From Pseudoalteromonas sp. T1lg75 (GTDB lineage: Bacteria; Pseudomonadota; Gammaproteobacteria; Enterobacterales; Alteromonadaceae): a stretch of 64,000 nucleotides of DNA. Both the position numbers and the translations under genes were made by a program. A model generated the notes under the pieces. That model was given only the letters and a program-made list of their open reading frames with translations. It did not search any database and had not been told where the DNA came from. The stretch is taken from NCBI RefSeq assembly GCF_002964705.1, contig NZ_PQCD01000055.1, positions 60,644 through 124,643 of the forward strand. The letters run 5' to 3'. Of the stretch, positions 39,052-48,455 are shown in pieces (the stretch's first letter is position 1; each line of letters starts with the position of its first letter).

Positions 39052-41220
39052 TTAAAGCTTTTTAATACCCATGTTATACAATGTAAAGCCATAGATATCT
39101 GCATACTGCTCGATAATCTTACTGGTTGGCGTACCCGCCCCGTGACCGGCATTGGTCTCGATGCGGATCATCACTGGGTTGTCGCCCTCATGCTTCGATT
39201 GCAGCTCGGCGGCAAACTTGTATGAATGCGCTGGAACCACGCGGTCATCATGATCGCCCGTGGTGATCAGAGTCGCAGGGTAGCTGGTGCCCGCTTTTAC
39301 ATTGTGTACCGGTGAATAGCCCTTAAGGTAATCAAACATTTCCTTGCTGTCTTGCGCCGTACCGTAATCGTAGGCCCAACCCGCACCGGCGGTGAAAGTG
39401 TGATAGCGCAGCATATCCAGTACCCCTACCGCAGGTAAGGCAACCTTAAACAGATCCGGGCGTTGCGTCATCACAGCACCTACCAATAGACCGCCGTTAG
39501 AGCCGCCACGTACCGCCAGGTAATCGCTTGAGGTGTAGTTGTTGGCGATCAGGTATTCGGCCGCAGCAATAAAGTCGTCAAATACGTTTTGCTTTTGCAT
39601 TTGCGTACCGGCTTTATGCCACTGTTTTCCGTACTCACCACCGCCACGCAGGTTAGCCACAGCATATACGCCGCCTTGCTCCAACCAAGCCGCCGTAGTG
39701 GCCGAGAAGCGAGGAGTCAGGCTCACGTTAAAGCCGCCGTAACCATATAGAATGGTTGGGTTTTTACCATTAAGCTCAGTGCCCTTTTTAAAGGTTAGGA
39801 TCATAGGTACCTTAGTACCGTCTTTTGAGCTATAGAAAACCTGCTTAGACTCGTACAGCGCCGGGTCAAACTGGGCACCTGACTCGTTATAAACAACCGA
39901 GTCACCACTGTTTACATCAAAGCTGAAGATGGTGCTTGGAGTTTTATAGTTGGTGAAGCTGTAATACAGGGTGGTTTGATCTTTTTTACCGCTAAAGCCC
40001 GACGCCGTGCCCACGCCTGGCAAGGCGATTTCACGTACCAGCTTGCCGGTCTTATCGAACTGCTTCACCTGAGAAATGGCATCAACCATGTAACGTGCAA
40101 AGAAGAAATCTCCGCCTTTAGAGATGTTCAGCACATTCTCGGTTTCTGGAATAAGATCCTGCCAGTTTTCAGGCGTCGGATCTTTGCTGTCAACGGTCAC
40201 CACGCGCTTGTTCGGTGCGTCCTTGTTGGTGACGATAAACAGGGTATCGCCCTTGTTATCCAGTACCGAGCTGTCATAAGTCAGGTCATCGATAATGGTA
40301 ACCAACTCGCTGTCTTCTTTGCTTAAGTCTTTAATAAACAGCTTGTTACCCGATGTAGATACGGCCGCTGAGATTACCAGGAAGCGCGCATCCGAGGTCA
40401 CCTCGGCGCCAACATAGCGGTGTTTTTGCTCATCGCTGCCACCAAAAATAAGGGCATCGTCTTTTTGTGCCGTACCCAACTTGTGGTAATACAGCTTATG
40501 TTGGTCGGTTTTCGCCGACAATTCACTGCCTTTGGGCTTGTCATAGCTTGAGTAATAGAAGCCATCGTTACCAAACCAAGAAATGGCGCTGAACTTCACA
40601 TCGACCAAGGTCTCGCCAATTTGTTCTTTGGTTTTAGTATCAAGAACAATCACTTTACGCCAGTCACTGCCACCTTCTGAGATTTGGTAGGCTGCGAGAG
40701 AGCCATCTTCGCTGAAGCTGATGCCAGCCAGTGAGGTGGTGCCATCGGCGCTAAAGGTGTTCGGGTCTAGGAAAACTTCCACCTCACCTTCGCCCTTTTG
40801 GCGATACAATACGTATTGGTTTTGTAGGCCATCGTTTTTATAGAAATAGGTGTATTCACCCTCGGTGAACGGCGCGCTCACCTTTTCATAGTCCATAAGG
40901 GTCTTAAGACGTTGTTTAAGCTCGTCGCGGAAAGGGATCTGCTCAAGGTAACCGAAAGTGACCTTATTTTGCGCCTCAACCCATTGTGCCGTCTCGCTGC
41001 TCATATCGTCTTCAAGCCAACGGTATGGGTCTGCCACTTGCTGCTCAAAATAGCTGTCAACGACATCGCCTTTACGGGTGGTTGGGTAGCTGATGGCCGC
41101 CTGGGCAACCTGAGTTTGCTCTACTTTTTGTTCTTTTTGTGCGCTTGCTTCTGCCGCCGGTTTGTCGTTGCAGCCAGTTAGGGCCACACACACGGCCACA
41201 GCCAGTGTTCTTTTAAGCAT
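39052..41220 (-). CDS. Prolyl oligopeptidase family (S9A) lipoprotein
   Basis: A 722-residue serine peptidase that cuts after proline in short peptides. The lipobox LTGC (Cys17) and a Gln/Glu/Ala-rich linker show an outer- or inner-membrane lipoprotein facing the periplasm. A seven-bladed propeller covers about 70-430, then the alpha/beta hydrolase domain with [12 protein letters not shown], the nucleophile [10 protein letters not shown], Asp in [14 protein letters not shown] and His in [11 protein letters not shown]. It is flanked by a terminator downstream and copy B of the intergenic repeat upstream. Confidence 0.94.
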   Translation of the reverse strand: MLKRTLAVAVCVALTGCNDKPAAEASAQKEQKVEQTQVAQAAISYPTTRKGDVVDSYFEQQVADPYRWLEDDMSSETAQWVEAQNKVTFGYLEQIPFRDELKQRLKTLMDYEKVSAPFTEGEYTYFYKNDGLQNQYVLYRQKGEGEVEVFLDPNTFSADGTTSLAGISFSEDGSLAAYQISEGGSDWRKVIVLDTKTKEQIGETLVDVKFSAISWFGNDGFYYSSYDKPKGSELSAKTDQHKLYYHKLGTAQKDDALIFGGSDEQKHRYVGAEVTSDARFLVISAAVSTSGNKLFIKDLSKEDSELVTIIDDLTYDSSVLDNKGDTLFIVTNKDAPNKRVVTVDSKDPTPENWQDLIPETENVLNISKGGDFFFARYMVDAISQVKQFDKTGKLVREIALPGVGTASGFSGKKDQTTLYYSFTNYKTPSTIFSFDVNSGDSVVYNESGAQFDPALYESKQVFYSSKDGTKVPMILTFKKGTELNGKNPTILYGYGGFNVSLTPRFSATTAAWLEQGGVYAVANLRGGGEYGKQWHKAGTQMQKQNVFDDFIAAAEYLIANNYTSSDYLAVRGGSNGGLLVGAVMTQRPDLFKVALPAVGVLDMLRYHTFTAGAGWAYDYGTAQDSKEMFDYLKGYSPVHNVKAGTSYPATLITTGDHDDRVVPAHSYKFAAELQSKHEGDNPVMIRIETNAGHGAGTPTSKIIEQYADIYGFTLYNMGIKKL

Positions 41221-41326
41221 AAAAGTTCCATTCTTGTTGTTATAAACCGGTTTACGTTAGCGGCTAGACGGCCATTTGTCTAGTGTTGTGCGAGCAGGTA
41301 CAAGGCGTAGGGAAAATTAAGAAGGG

Positions 41327-41366
41327 CCAAAAAAGAAGAAAACCAACTCGACGAGCGAGATTGGTT
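41327..41366 (-). terminator. Candidate terminator of the GbsR-like gene, beyond repeat copy B
   Basis: Read on the minus strand, AACCAA-T-CTCG pairs with CGAG-TTGGTT, followed by TTCTTCTTTTTT. The repeat element at 41388-41549 sits between this hairpin and the GbsR-like stop codon. Confidence 0.5.
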
Positions 41367-41387
41367 ATCTTTGGCTGGAAACCTATA

Positions 41388-41549
41388 ATACCAATTCACT
41401 TAAATAGCTAATCATTCTAGCGGGCTAAATATCGTGTTCACTGCGTTCGTATTTTTCTGTGTAGAATAACTACACAAGAAAAATACCGCCTTGTTATCAC
41501 ATCATTTATCCAGCGCTATCTCTGATCACATACTTAACAGAATTGGTAT
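41388..41549. repeat. Palindromic intergenic repeat, full form (copy B of three)
   Basis: This 162-bp element begins ATACCAATTC and ends GAATTGGTAT. At its centre a long hairpin forms from GTATTTTTCTGTGTAG and CTACACAAGAAAAATAC. It matches copy C nearly base for base and copy A in its outer parts. It lies in the 431-base gap between the S9 peptidase and GbsR-like genes; the rest of that gap holds the peptidase promoter region and a candidate terminator. Confidence 0.88.
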
Positions 41550-41651
41550 AACTAATTATTAACCTAATTGCGCAAAAACACCTCAATTGTTTCGTTATAT
41601 AGATATACGCGTTTAGTATTATTGCGCTTTTCAGGCTAATAGATGGGTAAC

Positions 41652-42209
41652 TCAGGTCTCTGTGCGGTCTTTAGGGCTGAGCTTATCGCGAAAATCGAGG
41701 ATTTTTGAAACGCCAGCACCGAGCTTCATCAAGGTCGATAGTTTTTCCGGGCTTAAACGCTGCAGCTCGGAGGCCCATTCGGTGATCATTTCCAGTAAGT
41801 CATGAATTTCTAATAACCGTTGCTGGGCATAACGCTCCTGCTGATCCCTGGGCTCATCGAGCAGGTTATCGCGCAGCAGGCTCAAGGTTGGGTCAATTTC
41901 GCGCTTGCGGCGCTGTTCAAACACACGATTGGCCATCTGCCAAATGCTGCCTGCGGGCTGGTAATATTCTTTGCGATCGCCCGGCTTATGCCGAGTGGCG
42001 ATCAATTGCCAGGAATTCAGTTCTTTAATACCCATGCTGACATTACCACGAGAAATATGCAGGGTTTGCGATAATTCGTTAGCACTGAGAGGCTCTTCGC
42101 TAATAAGTAACAACGCATACATCTGCCCTATGGTGCGGTTAAAGCCCCAACGACTGCCCATTTCGCCACAGTGCATTACAAAGGCCTGCATTTTGTCTGT
42201 TAGTTCCAT
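41652..42209 (-). CDS. GbsR/MarR-family transcriptional regulator
   Basis: A 185-residue regulator, MELTDKMQAFVMHCGEMGSR, with a winged helix: IGQMYALLLISEEPLSANEL, then the recognition helix HISRGNVSMGIKELNSW and the wing RHKPGDRKEYY. The C-terminal half is helical, probably for dimerisation. GbsR-type proteins often control glycine-betaine or osmolyte genes, but none is next to it. The ATG start is preferred to an in-frame TTG 12 bases upstream. Target unknown. Confidence 0.87.
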   Translation of the reverse strand: MELTDKMQAFVMHCGEMGSRWGFNRTIGQMYALLLISEEPLSANELSQTLHISRGNVSMGIKELNSWQLIATRHKPGDRKEYYQPAGSIWQMANRVFEQRRKREIDPTLSLLRDNLLDEPRDQQERYAQQRLLEIHDLLEMITEWASELQRLSPEKLSTLMKLGAGVSKILDFRDKLSPKDRTET

Positions 42210-42405
42210 CACCCACCCCAAATGTTCATTATGTTCTGAAAGTACCTCATTTTAACAACGCGATTCAAGCATCGACTACACTTAAATCTATCGAACCTAG
42301 CTCACATCAAATAAAGCGCAAAAAAGCATCCTAAATACACCTAGATGCAGTTACAATAAGCGCCTTGTGATTAGATTCTGGCCTTCACAAACTACAGGGG
42401 GATGT

Positions 42406-42813
42406 ATGTTTCATTATTCCGGCGCCAATGGTTCGTATCAACTAACCCGACAAGGGGATGTTATCGTCGGCCAATTCAGTGGTGCCATCAATGAGCGCAT
42501 GATAGCCACCTTCGCTACTCAGTTAGAAACCCTGGTTAAAGAGCATCAACTTCAACGTTGGGCCTACATTAGCAATTCCATGGATGTGCTCGCTGCCACG
42601 CCGGAGGCGCAACTGCGCATGGTTTCCGTGGCCGAGAAGATGTTTGCCCACGGCTGTCAGGCCGCCGCCTTTGTTATCGACTCCGCCATCGCCATTAATC
42701 AGTTAGAGCAAATTCGCCGCTCATTAGGGCGTGCCGACACCGCCTCCGACATTGTCTTCGATAATTTTGACGATGCCCTGGCCTATGTAAATGAACACCT
42801 GGCGACCCCCTAA
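42406..42813 (+). CDS. Small protein with STAS/SpoIIAA-like character, function unknown
   Basis: A 135-residue protein, MFHYSGANGSYQLTRQGDVI, with alternating strands and helices (VGQFSGAINERMIATFATQL, FGNFDD-like end IVFDNFDDALAYVNEHL) reminiscent of SpoIIAA-like STAS domains. The fold call is an impression only. The start at 42406 has GGGGGA 6 bases upstream and is better than one 39 bases before. It is divergent from the GbsR-like gene, which could regulate it. Confidence 0.65.
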   Translation: MFHYSGANGSYQLTRQGDVIVGQFSGAINERMIATFATQLETLVKEHQLQRWAYISNSMDVLAATPEAQLRMVSVAEKMFAHGCQAAAFVIDSAIAINQLEQIRRSLGRADTASDIVFDNFDDALAYVNEHLATP

Positions 42814-42900
42814 GGCGTTGGCCAGTTAAGGCAATGTGGTTGACAAACCACACCAAGACTCTAAGCTGCGGCTAAACACAAAAGAACACTAGGAAGGCTT

Positions 42901-43812
42901 ATGAGCAACACCATTTATCCCATTGGCACGCCGGGCGAGCCGTGGGGAGAAGAGCACAAACAACAATGGTTGGCAGCACAAAACGTTCAACGCAGCTATC
43001 AGGATGAGGTCGTCACTAAGGTCCAGGCTTTAGCCAACCAGTATGACATCATCGAATACGGCCAGCTTGACTACCAAAGTCGCTACCCGCTTTATGCCCT
43101 TAAGCACAAAAACTGGCAGCCCGGGCGCCCCATTGCCCTGGTGACCGGTGGCGTACATGGTTATGAAACCAGCGGCGTACACGGCGCTCTAGCATTTGCC
43201 GCCGAGCTGGCGCCGGCACACAGCGACGCCTTCAATATTCTTGTCGTTCCCTGCGTGAGCCCTTGGGGTTATGAAACCATTAACCGCTGGAATCCGGATG
43301 CGGTTGATCCTAACCGCTCGTTTTATGAGGGCTCGCCGGCCCCCGAGTCCCAACTGCTGCTGGACTTTATTGCCCCCTTTAGCAGCGATGTGTTGGTGCA
43401 TATCGACCTGCATGAAACCACGGATACGGATAACTCCGAATTCCGCCCGGCCCTGGCGGCCAGAGAAGGCACGACCAATAACAATTGGAATATTCCCGAT
43501 GGTTTTTATCTGGTGGCCGACACCGAGCGCCCGCAGCCAGACTTCCAAAAAGCCATCAATGCCAAGGTAGCGAGCGTTACTCATATTGCCGAAGCCGATG
43601 TCAATAATCAGTTGATTGGCGTGCCCATTTCCGGGCATGGGGTGATTGAATACGCCGGTCGTAAGCTTGGCCTCTGCATGGGTCTGACTTTAGCTCCTTA
43701 TGTCACCACCACTGAGGTGTATCCGGATAGCCCGCGCAGCACCCCTGAAAATTGTATCGCCGCCCAGGTAGCGGCCGTGGTCGCTGCCCTGGATTTTGTC
43801 CGCGCTTTATAA
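42901..43812 (+). CDS. M14-family metallocarboxypeptidase
   Basis: A 303-residue zinc carboxypeptidase without signal peptide. The zinc ligands are in VTGGVHGYETSGVHGA (HxxE) and VLVHIDLHETTDTDN; NRWNPDAVDPNRSFYEG provides the substrate-binding Asn-Arg. This is the small M14 group close to succinylglutamate desuccinylase-like enzymes; the substrate is not known. AGGAAG precedes the ATG, and a terminator follows. Confidence 0.85.
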   Translation: MSNTIYPIGTPGEPWGEEHKQQWLAAQNVQRSYQDEVVTKVQALANQYDIIEYGQLDYQSRYPLYALKHKNWQPGRPIALVTGGVHGYETSGVHGALAFAAELAPAHSDAFNILVVPCVSPWGYETINRWNPDAVDPNRSFYEGSPAPESQLLLDFIAPFSSDVLVHIDLHETTDTDNSEFRPALAAREGTTNNNWNIPDGFYLVADTERPQPDFQKAINAKVASVTHIAEADVNNQLIGVPISGHGVIEYAGRKLGLCMGLTLAPYVTTTEVYPDSPRSTPENCIAAQVAAVVAALDFVRAL

Positions 43813-43852
43813 ACAGCGCTTGAGGTTACAACCCTAGGTAGACACAAATAAT

Positions 43853-43882
43853 AAGACCCAGCGCTAAACTGGGTCTTTTTTT
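43853..43882. terminator. Terminator between the M14 peptidase and ccoG
   Basis: A 9-bp stem (AAGACCCAG/CTGGGTCTT) is followed by TTTTTTATT on the plus strand; it lies between convergent genes. Confidence 0.9.
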
Positions 43883-43913
43883 ATTGCTCGGCTATATCTG
43901 GTAATTGGCCAAA

Positions 43914-45293
43914 CTACTTATAAAAACGGGTTTCCTTACTGATACTTTGCTGCTCTCCCTCACTTTGCGTTATCACAAAGCTAAAGGGCGTGACCTTACG
44001 CTCGAGTAACTCACCGTCGACGCTAACCGTGACCGGTACCTCTTTTTGCTCACCCGGTTGCAATAACAAGTGGCCATGCACCTGCAATTGAGCCTGGGCT
44101 AAGCCGTCTATGCTCAGGGTGTAGCGCTGTGGCTGCTGGGATTTATTGATGATGGAAATGCGATATGGGTTTTCCACCTGGCCCTGATAATCGACCCGCG
44201 ACAGCTCTCCCCTATCCCGGGTGATATAGGCCTCCAGCGCCGTACGGCCATTGAGCCAAACGGCCATCACCACAAACACCAAGGCCGTCATCAGTGCATA
44301 CCCCATCAGCTTTAGACGCCAAATTGATGTCCGGCCACCGTTTTGCTGGCGTTCGCTGCGATAGGCAATTAAGCCCTTTGGATAATTAAACTTGTCCATG
44401 GTTTGGTCACAGGCATCGATACACAGGCCGCAGTTAATGCACTCGTATTGCAAGCCATTACGAATATCGATACCGGCGGGGCATACCTCGACACACAGAT
44501 TGCAGTCAACGCAATCACCCAACCCCAGTTGATTAGGGTCGGCCTTGCGCTTTCTTGGTCCCCTGGCTTCGCCCCGGGCTTGATCATAGCTCACCACCAA
44601 GGTGTCTTTATCGAACATCACGGATTGGAAGCGCGAATAGGGGCACATATAGATACACATTTTTTCCCGCAGCCAGCCGGCGTTACCATAGGTGCACAGG
44701 GTGAACAGGAAGACCCAAAATAAGGTGATACCACCCCAGCTCAAACCCAGCAGGTCGCTATACAGTTCGTGCGCGGGAATAAAGTAACTCATAAAGGTGG
44801 TGGCGGTGAAAAAGGCCATGGCTATCCACACCAGATGCTTGGCGCCCTTACGAGCCAGTTTATCGGCGCTCCAGGGCTGAGCGTCGCGTTTTATACGTTG
44901 GTTGCGGGTACCCTCAAGGCGGTGCTCAACCCAGGTATACATCAACATCCACACGGTTTGTGGACACAGATAGCCACACCAGACACGGCCGAGCCAGTTG
45001 GTGATAAAAAAGAGCGCAAAGGCCCCGGCCATAAAGAGCCAGGCAACCAGCATAAAGTCTTGCGGGAAAAAGGTGACGGAAAAGATCCTGAACTGTTGTT
45101 GGGCAACATCGAATAACACCACTTGCTGGCCCTCATAACTCACCCAGGGCAGCCCGATAAAGGCGAGCATCAAACACCAGCTAAGCACTCGGCGAATACG
45201 CTGAAAGCGCCCCTTTTGCTCACGCACATAAATCGGCCCGGATTGCTTATAGGGCTTAATGATCAGGTCTTCTTCTTTAATATCAAATTTCAT
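43914..45293 (-). CDS. ccoG: Cytochrome c oxidase accessory protein CcoG
   Basis: A 459-residue membrane iron-sulfur protein (FixG/RdxA family) that reduces copper for cbb3 oxidase assembly. It has about five transmembrane helices, the NapH-like WCGYLCPQTVWMLMYTWVEH and CMYMCPYSRFQ motifs (here CIYMCPYSRF), two ferredoxin clusters in CVDCNLCVEVCPAGIDI and CINCGLCIDACDQTMDK, and a C-terminal Ig-like domain. It is 41 kb from ccoIS, so the cbb3 maturation genes are split in this genome region. Confidence 0.95.
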   Translation of the reverse strand: MKFDIKEEDLIIKPYKQSGPIYVREQKGRFQRIRRVLSWCLMLAFIGLPWVSYEGQQVVLFDVAQQQFRIFSVTFFPQDFMLVAWLFMAGAFALFFITNWLGRVWCGYLCPQTVWMLMYTWVEHRLEGTRNQRIKRDAQPWSADKLARKGAKHLVWIAMAFFTATTFMSYFIPAHELYSDLLGLSWGGITLFWVFLFTLCTYGNAGWLREKMCIYMCPYSRFQSVMFDKDTLVVSYDQARGEARGPRKRKADPNQLGLGDCVDCNLCVEVCPAGIDIRNGLQYECINCGLCIDACDQTMDKFNYPKGLIAYRSERQQNGGRTSIWRLKLMGYALMTALVFVVMAVWLNGRTALEAYITRDRGELSRVDYQGQVENPYRISIINKSQQPQRYTLSIDGLAQAQLQVHGHLLLQPGEQKEVPVTVSVDGELLERKVTPFSFVITQSEGEQQSISKETRFYK

Positions 45294-45394
45294 CTTACTT
45301 GCTTTTACTAACTAGGGAACACAGCCCCTATCGCAAGCCCCGTGCCAGGTAGGAAATTAAAATAATCTATTGTTTTTATTAACTATTTTAAAAA

Positions 45395-45577
45395 TCAAAA
45401 GCAGGTTGAGTGACGATATAACGCCGAAGGTATCGAAATATCGTTATTTCCATTGACGGAATACTTAGAAAAGGATTGAATTTGTGAGGAAACCTCTTCG
45501 CATTGTGCCGAGTTATCATTTCGTTTACTGTATGATTTACTATTACTTTTTATAGTCTTATTAGTGCGCCTATACAT
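45395..45577 (-). CDS. Possible small basic protein with a strong ribosome binding site
   Basis: A 60-codon frame, MYRRTNKTIKSNSKSYSKRN onward, basic and Ser/Asn-rich, with no known family. Its ATG is preceded at 6 bases by a perfect AGGAGG, which is rare by chance in this AT-rich gap and is the reason for listing it. It reads away from the integron cassette that starts 40 bases from its start codon. The rest of the 45294-45636 gap is AT-rich and shows nothing else. It may be a real small gene or an accident. Confidence 0.4.
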   Translation of the reverse strand: MYRRTNKTIKSNSKSYSKRNDNSAQCEEVSSQIQSFSKYSVNGNNDISIPSALYRHSTCF

Positions 45578-45616
45578 GGTTTACCTCCTACCTCGCAAGG
45601 TCTCACTAATTAGCTG

Positions 45617-46237
45617 TTATGTAGCAAGGAGGCGCAGTGAGCCATCAAAACATCCTTAATTTAGTTTTCAAAATTGCAGCGATTTTTATTTTTGTGGACA
45701 TAGTAAATACTTTACCTAATCAATTAGGCGATTATGGAAATGCAGTAGACAGTGGAATGCAAGCGTCAATTGTGAAAATGATATGGATACCTCTTGCAAC
45801 GAAGTCTCTTGTAATGCTGCTACTGTGGTTTTTTCCTAATTTGTTCATAAAAAGTGTGGTTTCTGAACAAGAATATACTGATGAGTTGAAGCAGTTTTAT
45901 AAGAATTTAGATGTTGCTGTTTTAACTGGGATCGGGGTTTACCTAGTTGCATTCTCAATTGGTGACTTAGCTTACTTCATCGTTTTAAAAATGGAGATGC
46001 AATCTTTGTACAGCCAATCGTTACCACCTCAAGAACAGGCCTCATTTGTGGCCCGTATGGTGCAAGTTATCGTTGGATTAGTACTTGTAATTGGCAACCG
46101 TGGAATAACAATATTGCTGAAGAAGGCAAGGGCTTAATAGCTACATAACAAACGCATTAAGTGCGGACACAAAAAGCTTGGCTTGTGCTCGTGCCTCGCT
46201 AAGTTTAGCCAAGCATTTTGTCCCGCTAATGCGGGCG
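45617..46237 (+). mobile_element. Integron gene cassette
   Basis: A 621-bp unit bounded by G/TTATGTAGC on the left and GCGGGCG/TTA on the right. Joined as a circle, its right half-site would read GTTATGTAGC, exactly complementary to GCTACATAAC at the start of the attC: a 10-bp perfect outer arm, as expected if the cassette was once a free circle. It holds one gene (45637-46137) read towards the attC. There is no integrase gene, attI or cassette array in the window, so it is either a solitary insertion or the end of a lost array. Confidence 0.85.
45637..46137 (+). CDS. Cassette-borne membrane protein of unknown function
   Basis: A 166-residue protein with about four hydrophobic helices (LNLVFKIAAIFIFVDIVNTL; IWIPLATKSLVMLLLWFFPN; VAVLTGIGVYLVAFSIGDLA; FVARMVQVIVGLVLVIGNRG). 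It starts with GTG, preceded by AAGGAGG 6 bases upstream. Its coding sequence is far richer in A and T than the neighbours, which fits recent arrival. I do not recognise the family. It begins 20 bases after the cassette boundary and stops 8 bases before the attC, the compact layout of cassette genes. Confidence 0.85.
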   Translation: MSHQNILNLVFKIAAIFIFVDIVNTLPNQLGDYGNAVDSGMQASIVKMIWIPLATKSLVMLLLWFFPNLFIKSVVSEQEYTDELKQFYKNLDVAVLTGIGVYLVAFSIGDLAYFIVLKMEMQSLYSQSLPPQEQASFVARMVQVIVGLVLVIGNRGITILLKKARA

Positions 46238-46240
46238 TTA
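46146..46240 (+). other. attC recombination site
   Basis: A 95-base imperfect inverted repeat: outer TAACAAACGCATTA pairs with TAATGCGGGCGTTA, the middle arm GCGGACACAAAA with TTTTGTCCCGC, and the inner arm GCTTGGCT with AGCCAAGC, leaving a terminal loop. The TAACAAACGC...GCGGGCGTTA ends resemble Vibrio-type sites. The unpaired bases between arms are the features that direct the integrase to the bottom strand. Confidence 0.88.
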
Positions 46241-46261
46241 CTTATAATTTTGGAGCAGTTA

Positions 46262-46885
46262 GTGCAAGATCTGGACAGAAAGGCCCATTGGCAAAACGTC
46301 TATAAGCAAAAAGCAGCAACAGAAGTCAGTTGGTTTCAGGCAAAGCCCACCATCTCGCTGGAACTGATAGCCAAGTGTCATCTCGAGCCCTCTGCGCCAA
46401 TTATTGACGTAGGCGGTGGCGCCTCAGTGCTGGTCGATCAACTGATTGAGCAGGGCTACACAAATCTTAGCGTCCTGGATATTGCCGGCGCGGCATTGGC
46501 TAAATCGGCCAAACGGCTGGGAGAAAAAGCCGGTGCAGTGAATTGGGTCGAGTCTGACATTACCGCTTTCTCACCAGATACCCCGGTTACCCTGTGGCAC
46601 GACCGAGCGGTGTTCCACTTTTTGACGGACGCAGCAGACCGTCAGCGTTATGTTGATGCCTTGAAAAACGCGCTCTGCCCAGGCGGGCACCTAATTATTG
46701 CTGCTTTTGCAGTCGGTGGCCCTGAAAAGTGCAGTGGCTTGCCGATAGTGCAATATGACGCTCCAAAGCTGAAGGCCGAGCTCGGAGAGTGCTTCAAGCT
46801 GCTCGAGGAACGAAGCGAGGAGCACATCACCCCGGCCCAAAGGGTGCAGAAATTTGCCTATTTCCGCTTTGAGCGCATCGCTTAA
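46262..46885 (+). CDS. Class I SAM-dependent methyltransferase, possibly a second cassette gene
   Basis: A 207-residue protein, start GTG (reading VQDLDRKAHWQNVYKQKAAT) with GGAGCAG upstream. SAM-binding motif I is PIIDVGGGASVLVDQLIEQG, then LSVLDIAGAAL, NWVESDITAF and the LWHDRAVFHFL motif. A longer frame back to 46178 only reads through the attC. It starts 25 bases after the attC crossover, the spacing of a cassette gene, but no attC follows its stop, so it is either a cassette that lost its attC or a resident gene. Substrate unknown. Confidence 0.85.
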   Translation: MQDLDRKAHWQNVYKQKAATEVSWFQAKPTISLELIAKCHLEPSAPIIDVGGGASVLVDQLIEQGYTNLSVLDIAGAALAKSAKRLGEKAGAVNWVESDITAFSPDTPVTLWHDRAVFHFLTDAADRQRYVDALKNALCPGGHLIIAAFAVGGPEKCSGLPIVQYDAPKLKAELGECFKLLEERSEEHITPAQRVQKFAYFRFERIA

Positions 46886-46950
46886 AATGCGACAAAACGA
46901 GTGCTCACTAAGCCCCTTTATGCATTCATTCAGAATTCGCCCCACTCACA

Positions 46951-48381
46951 CTATCCGCGGCAGATCCCAAGCTTCTTCATTCTTGAACGCAGGGTGCTTG
47001 GTGCCAAGGCCAAAACTTCGGCGGCGCCGCCACGGCCATTAATACGGCCCTGACATTGGCTTAACACCTCTTCGATATATTGCTTTTCGTGTTCGGCCAA
47101 GGTTGGCATGGCATCGTGAGCAGGCTCCCCTGCTGCACCGTCCAGCATCAGGCTGGGTATTTGCAAAATCGGCCCCGGGCTTAAAATGGCCGCGCGCTCC
47201 AGGGTATTTTGCAGCTCACGGATATTGCCCGGCCAGGAATAGCGCTTAAGCATGGCCAAACTTATCTTGCTGATCCCGGTGAAACTACGGGTTAACTTCT
47301 GCGATAGCTTAGTCAGTAGCTGAGCCACCAGCAGCTCCATATCCTCGATGCGCTCGCGCAGCGGCGGCACGGTAAGTGGAAATACGTTTAAGCGATAATA
47401 GAGATCCATACGAAACGTGCCCTGCTGCACCATTTGCCACAGATCCCGGTTGGTGGCGGCAATCAGGCGAATATCCACCTTGATGGTCTCCTGCCCTCCT
47501 AAGCGTTCGAACTCCTGCTCCTGCAACACCCGCAACAGCTTGCCCTGAGCCGCCATGGGCAGCTCGGCAATTTCATCGAGAAACAAGGTGCCGCCGTCGG
47601 CCAGCTCAAAGCGCCCTTTGCGCCTTTGGGCGGCACCGGTAAAGGCGCCCTTTTCATGGCCGAAGAGCTCGGACTCCAGCAGGCTTTCGGCAAATACGGC
47701 GCAGTTGACCTTAACTAAAGGAGCATCACGGCGCTCACTTTGAGCATGAAGGTGGCGCGCCACCAGCTCTTTGCCGGTGCCGTTTTCACCGAGGATCAAA
47801 ACGCTGGCGTCGGTTTGTGCCACCAGCTCAATCTGCTGCATCATGGTGCGAAATGGCGCCGACTGACCAACCAAGTCACCGTGCTGCCAATCCGCGTTGA
47901 GCTCTTCCAACAGATAACGATTTTCCGCCTGCAATTGCTCGCTAAGCTGACTCACCCTTTGCAGCGCCTCACGCAAAGCGTGCTCGGTACTGCGTTGGGT
48001 CGATACGTCACGAAATATCGCCACTGCGCCAATCAGCTGGGAGTCCTTATAAATAGGCGTGGAGGTGTATTCAACGGGGAACTGGCTGCCGTCCTTGCGC
48101 CAAAACACCTCATTGCTTACCTGACGGGTTTGACCGTCGAACATGGTGCGATAAATGGGACACTCATCGGCCGGATACCCGCTGCCGTCTGCGTGACTGT
48201 GGTGATGAAACTGATGGATCTTTTTGCCCAGTAGCTCGTCTGCCTGCCAGCCGGTCATGCGCTCTGCGGCGGGGTTAATAAATACCGCATTACCACTGAG
48301 ATCGAAACCGTAAATGCCCTCGCCGGCGGCATCAAGCAATAGACGGGGATCGTGAAGAAAATGTTTTAATGAAGAGTCCAT
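46951..48381 (-). CDS. PAS-domain sigma-54-dependent transcription activator
   Basis: A 476-residue enhancer-binding protein. A PAS domain (about 10-130: [32 protein letters not shown]) is followed by the sigma-54 AAA+ domain with Walker [10 protein letters not shown] near 198-205, GAFTGA at 245-250 and [10 protein letters not shown], then a Fis-type helix-turn-helix ([19 protein letters not shown]). The sensed signal is not known; the [12 protein letters not shown] segment might hold metal or heme, but that is a guess. No sigma-54 target is evident nearby. Confidence 0.93.
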   Translation of the reverse strand: MDSSLKHFLHDPRLLLDAAGEGIYGFDLSGNAVFINPAAERMTGWQADELLGKKIHQFHHHSHADGSGYPADECPIYRTMFDGQTRQVSNEVFWRKDGSQFPVEYTSTPIYKDSQLIGAVAIFRDVSTQRSTEHALREALQRVSQLSEQLQAENRYLLEELNADWQHGDLVGQSAPFRTMMQQIELVAQTDASVLILGENGTGKELVARHLHAQSERRDAPLVKVNCAVFAESLLESELFGHEKGAFTGAAQRRKGRFELADGGTLFLDEIAELPMAAQGKLLRVLQEQEFERLGGQETIKVDIRLIAATNRDLWQMVQQGTFRMDLYYRLNVFPLTVPPLRERIEDMELLVAQLLTKLSQKLTRSFTGISKISLAMLKRYSWPGNIRELQNTLERAAILSPGPILQIPSLMLDGAAGEPAHDAMPTLAEHEKQYIEEVLSQCQGRINGRGGAAEVLALAPSTLRSRMKKLGICRG

Positions 48382-48455
48382 GGAAATGTGCGAGCAAGTG
48401 ACGATATGTCGTCATTTTAGGGCTTGCCCACACAATTTCGCAAGGTTTAATGCAA

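Noticed and set aside
46178..46261. Longer N-terminus for the methyltransferase
   Set aside because: The extra codons translate the attC hairpin; the GTG at 46262 has a proper binding site.
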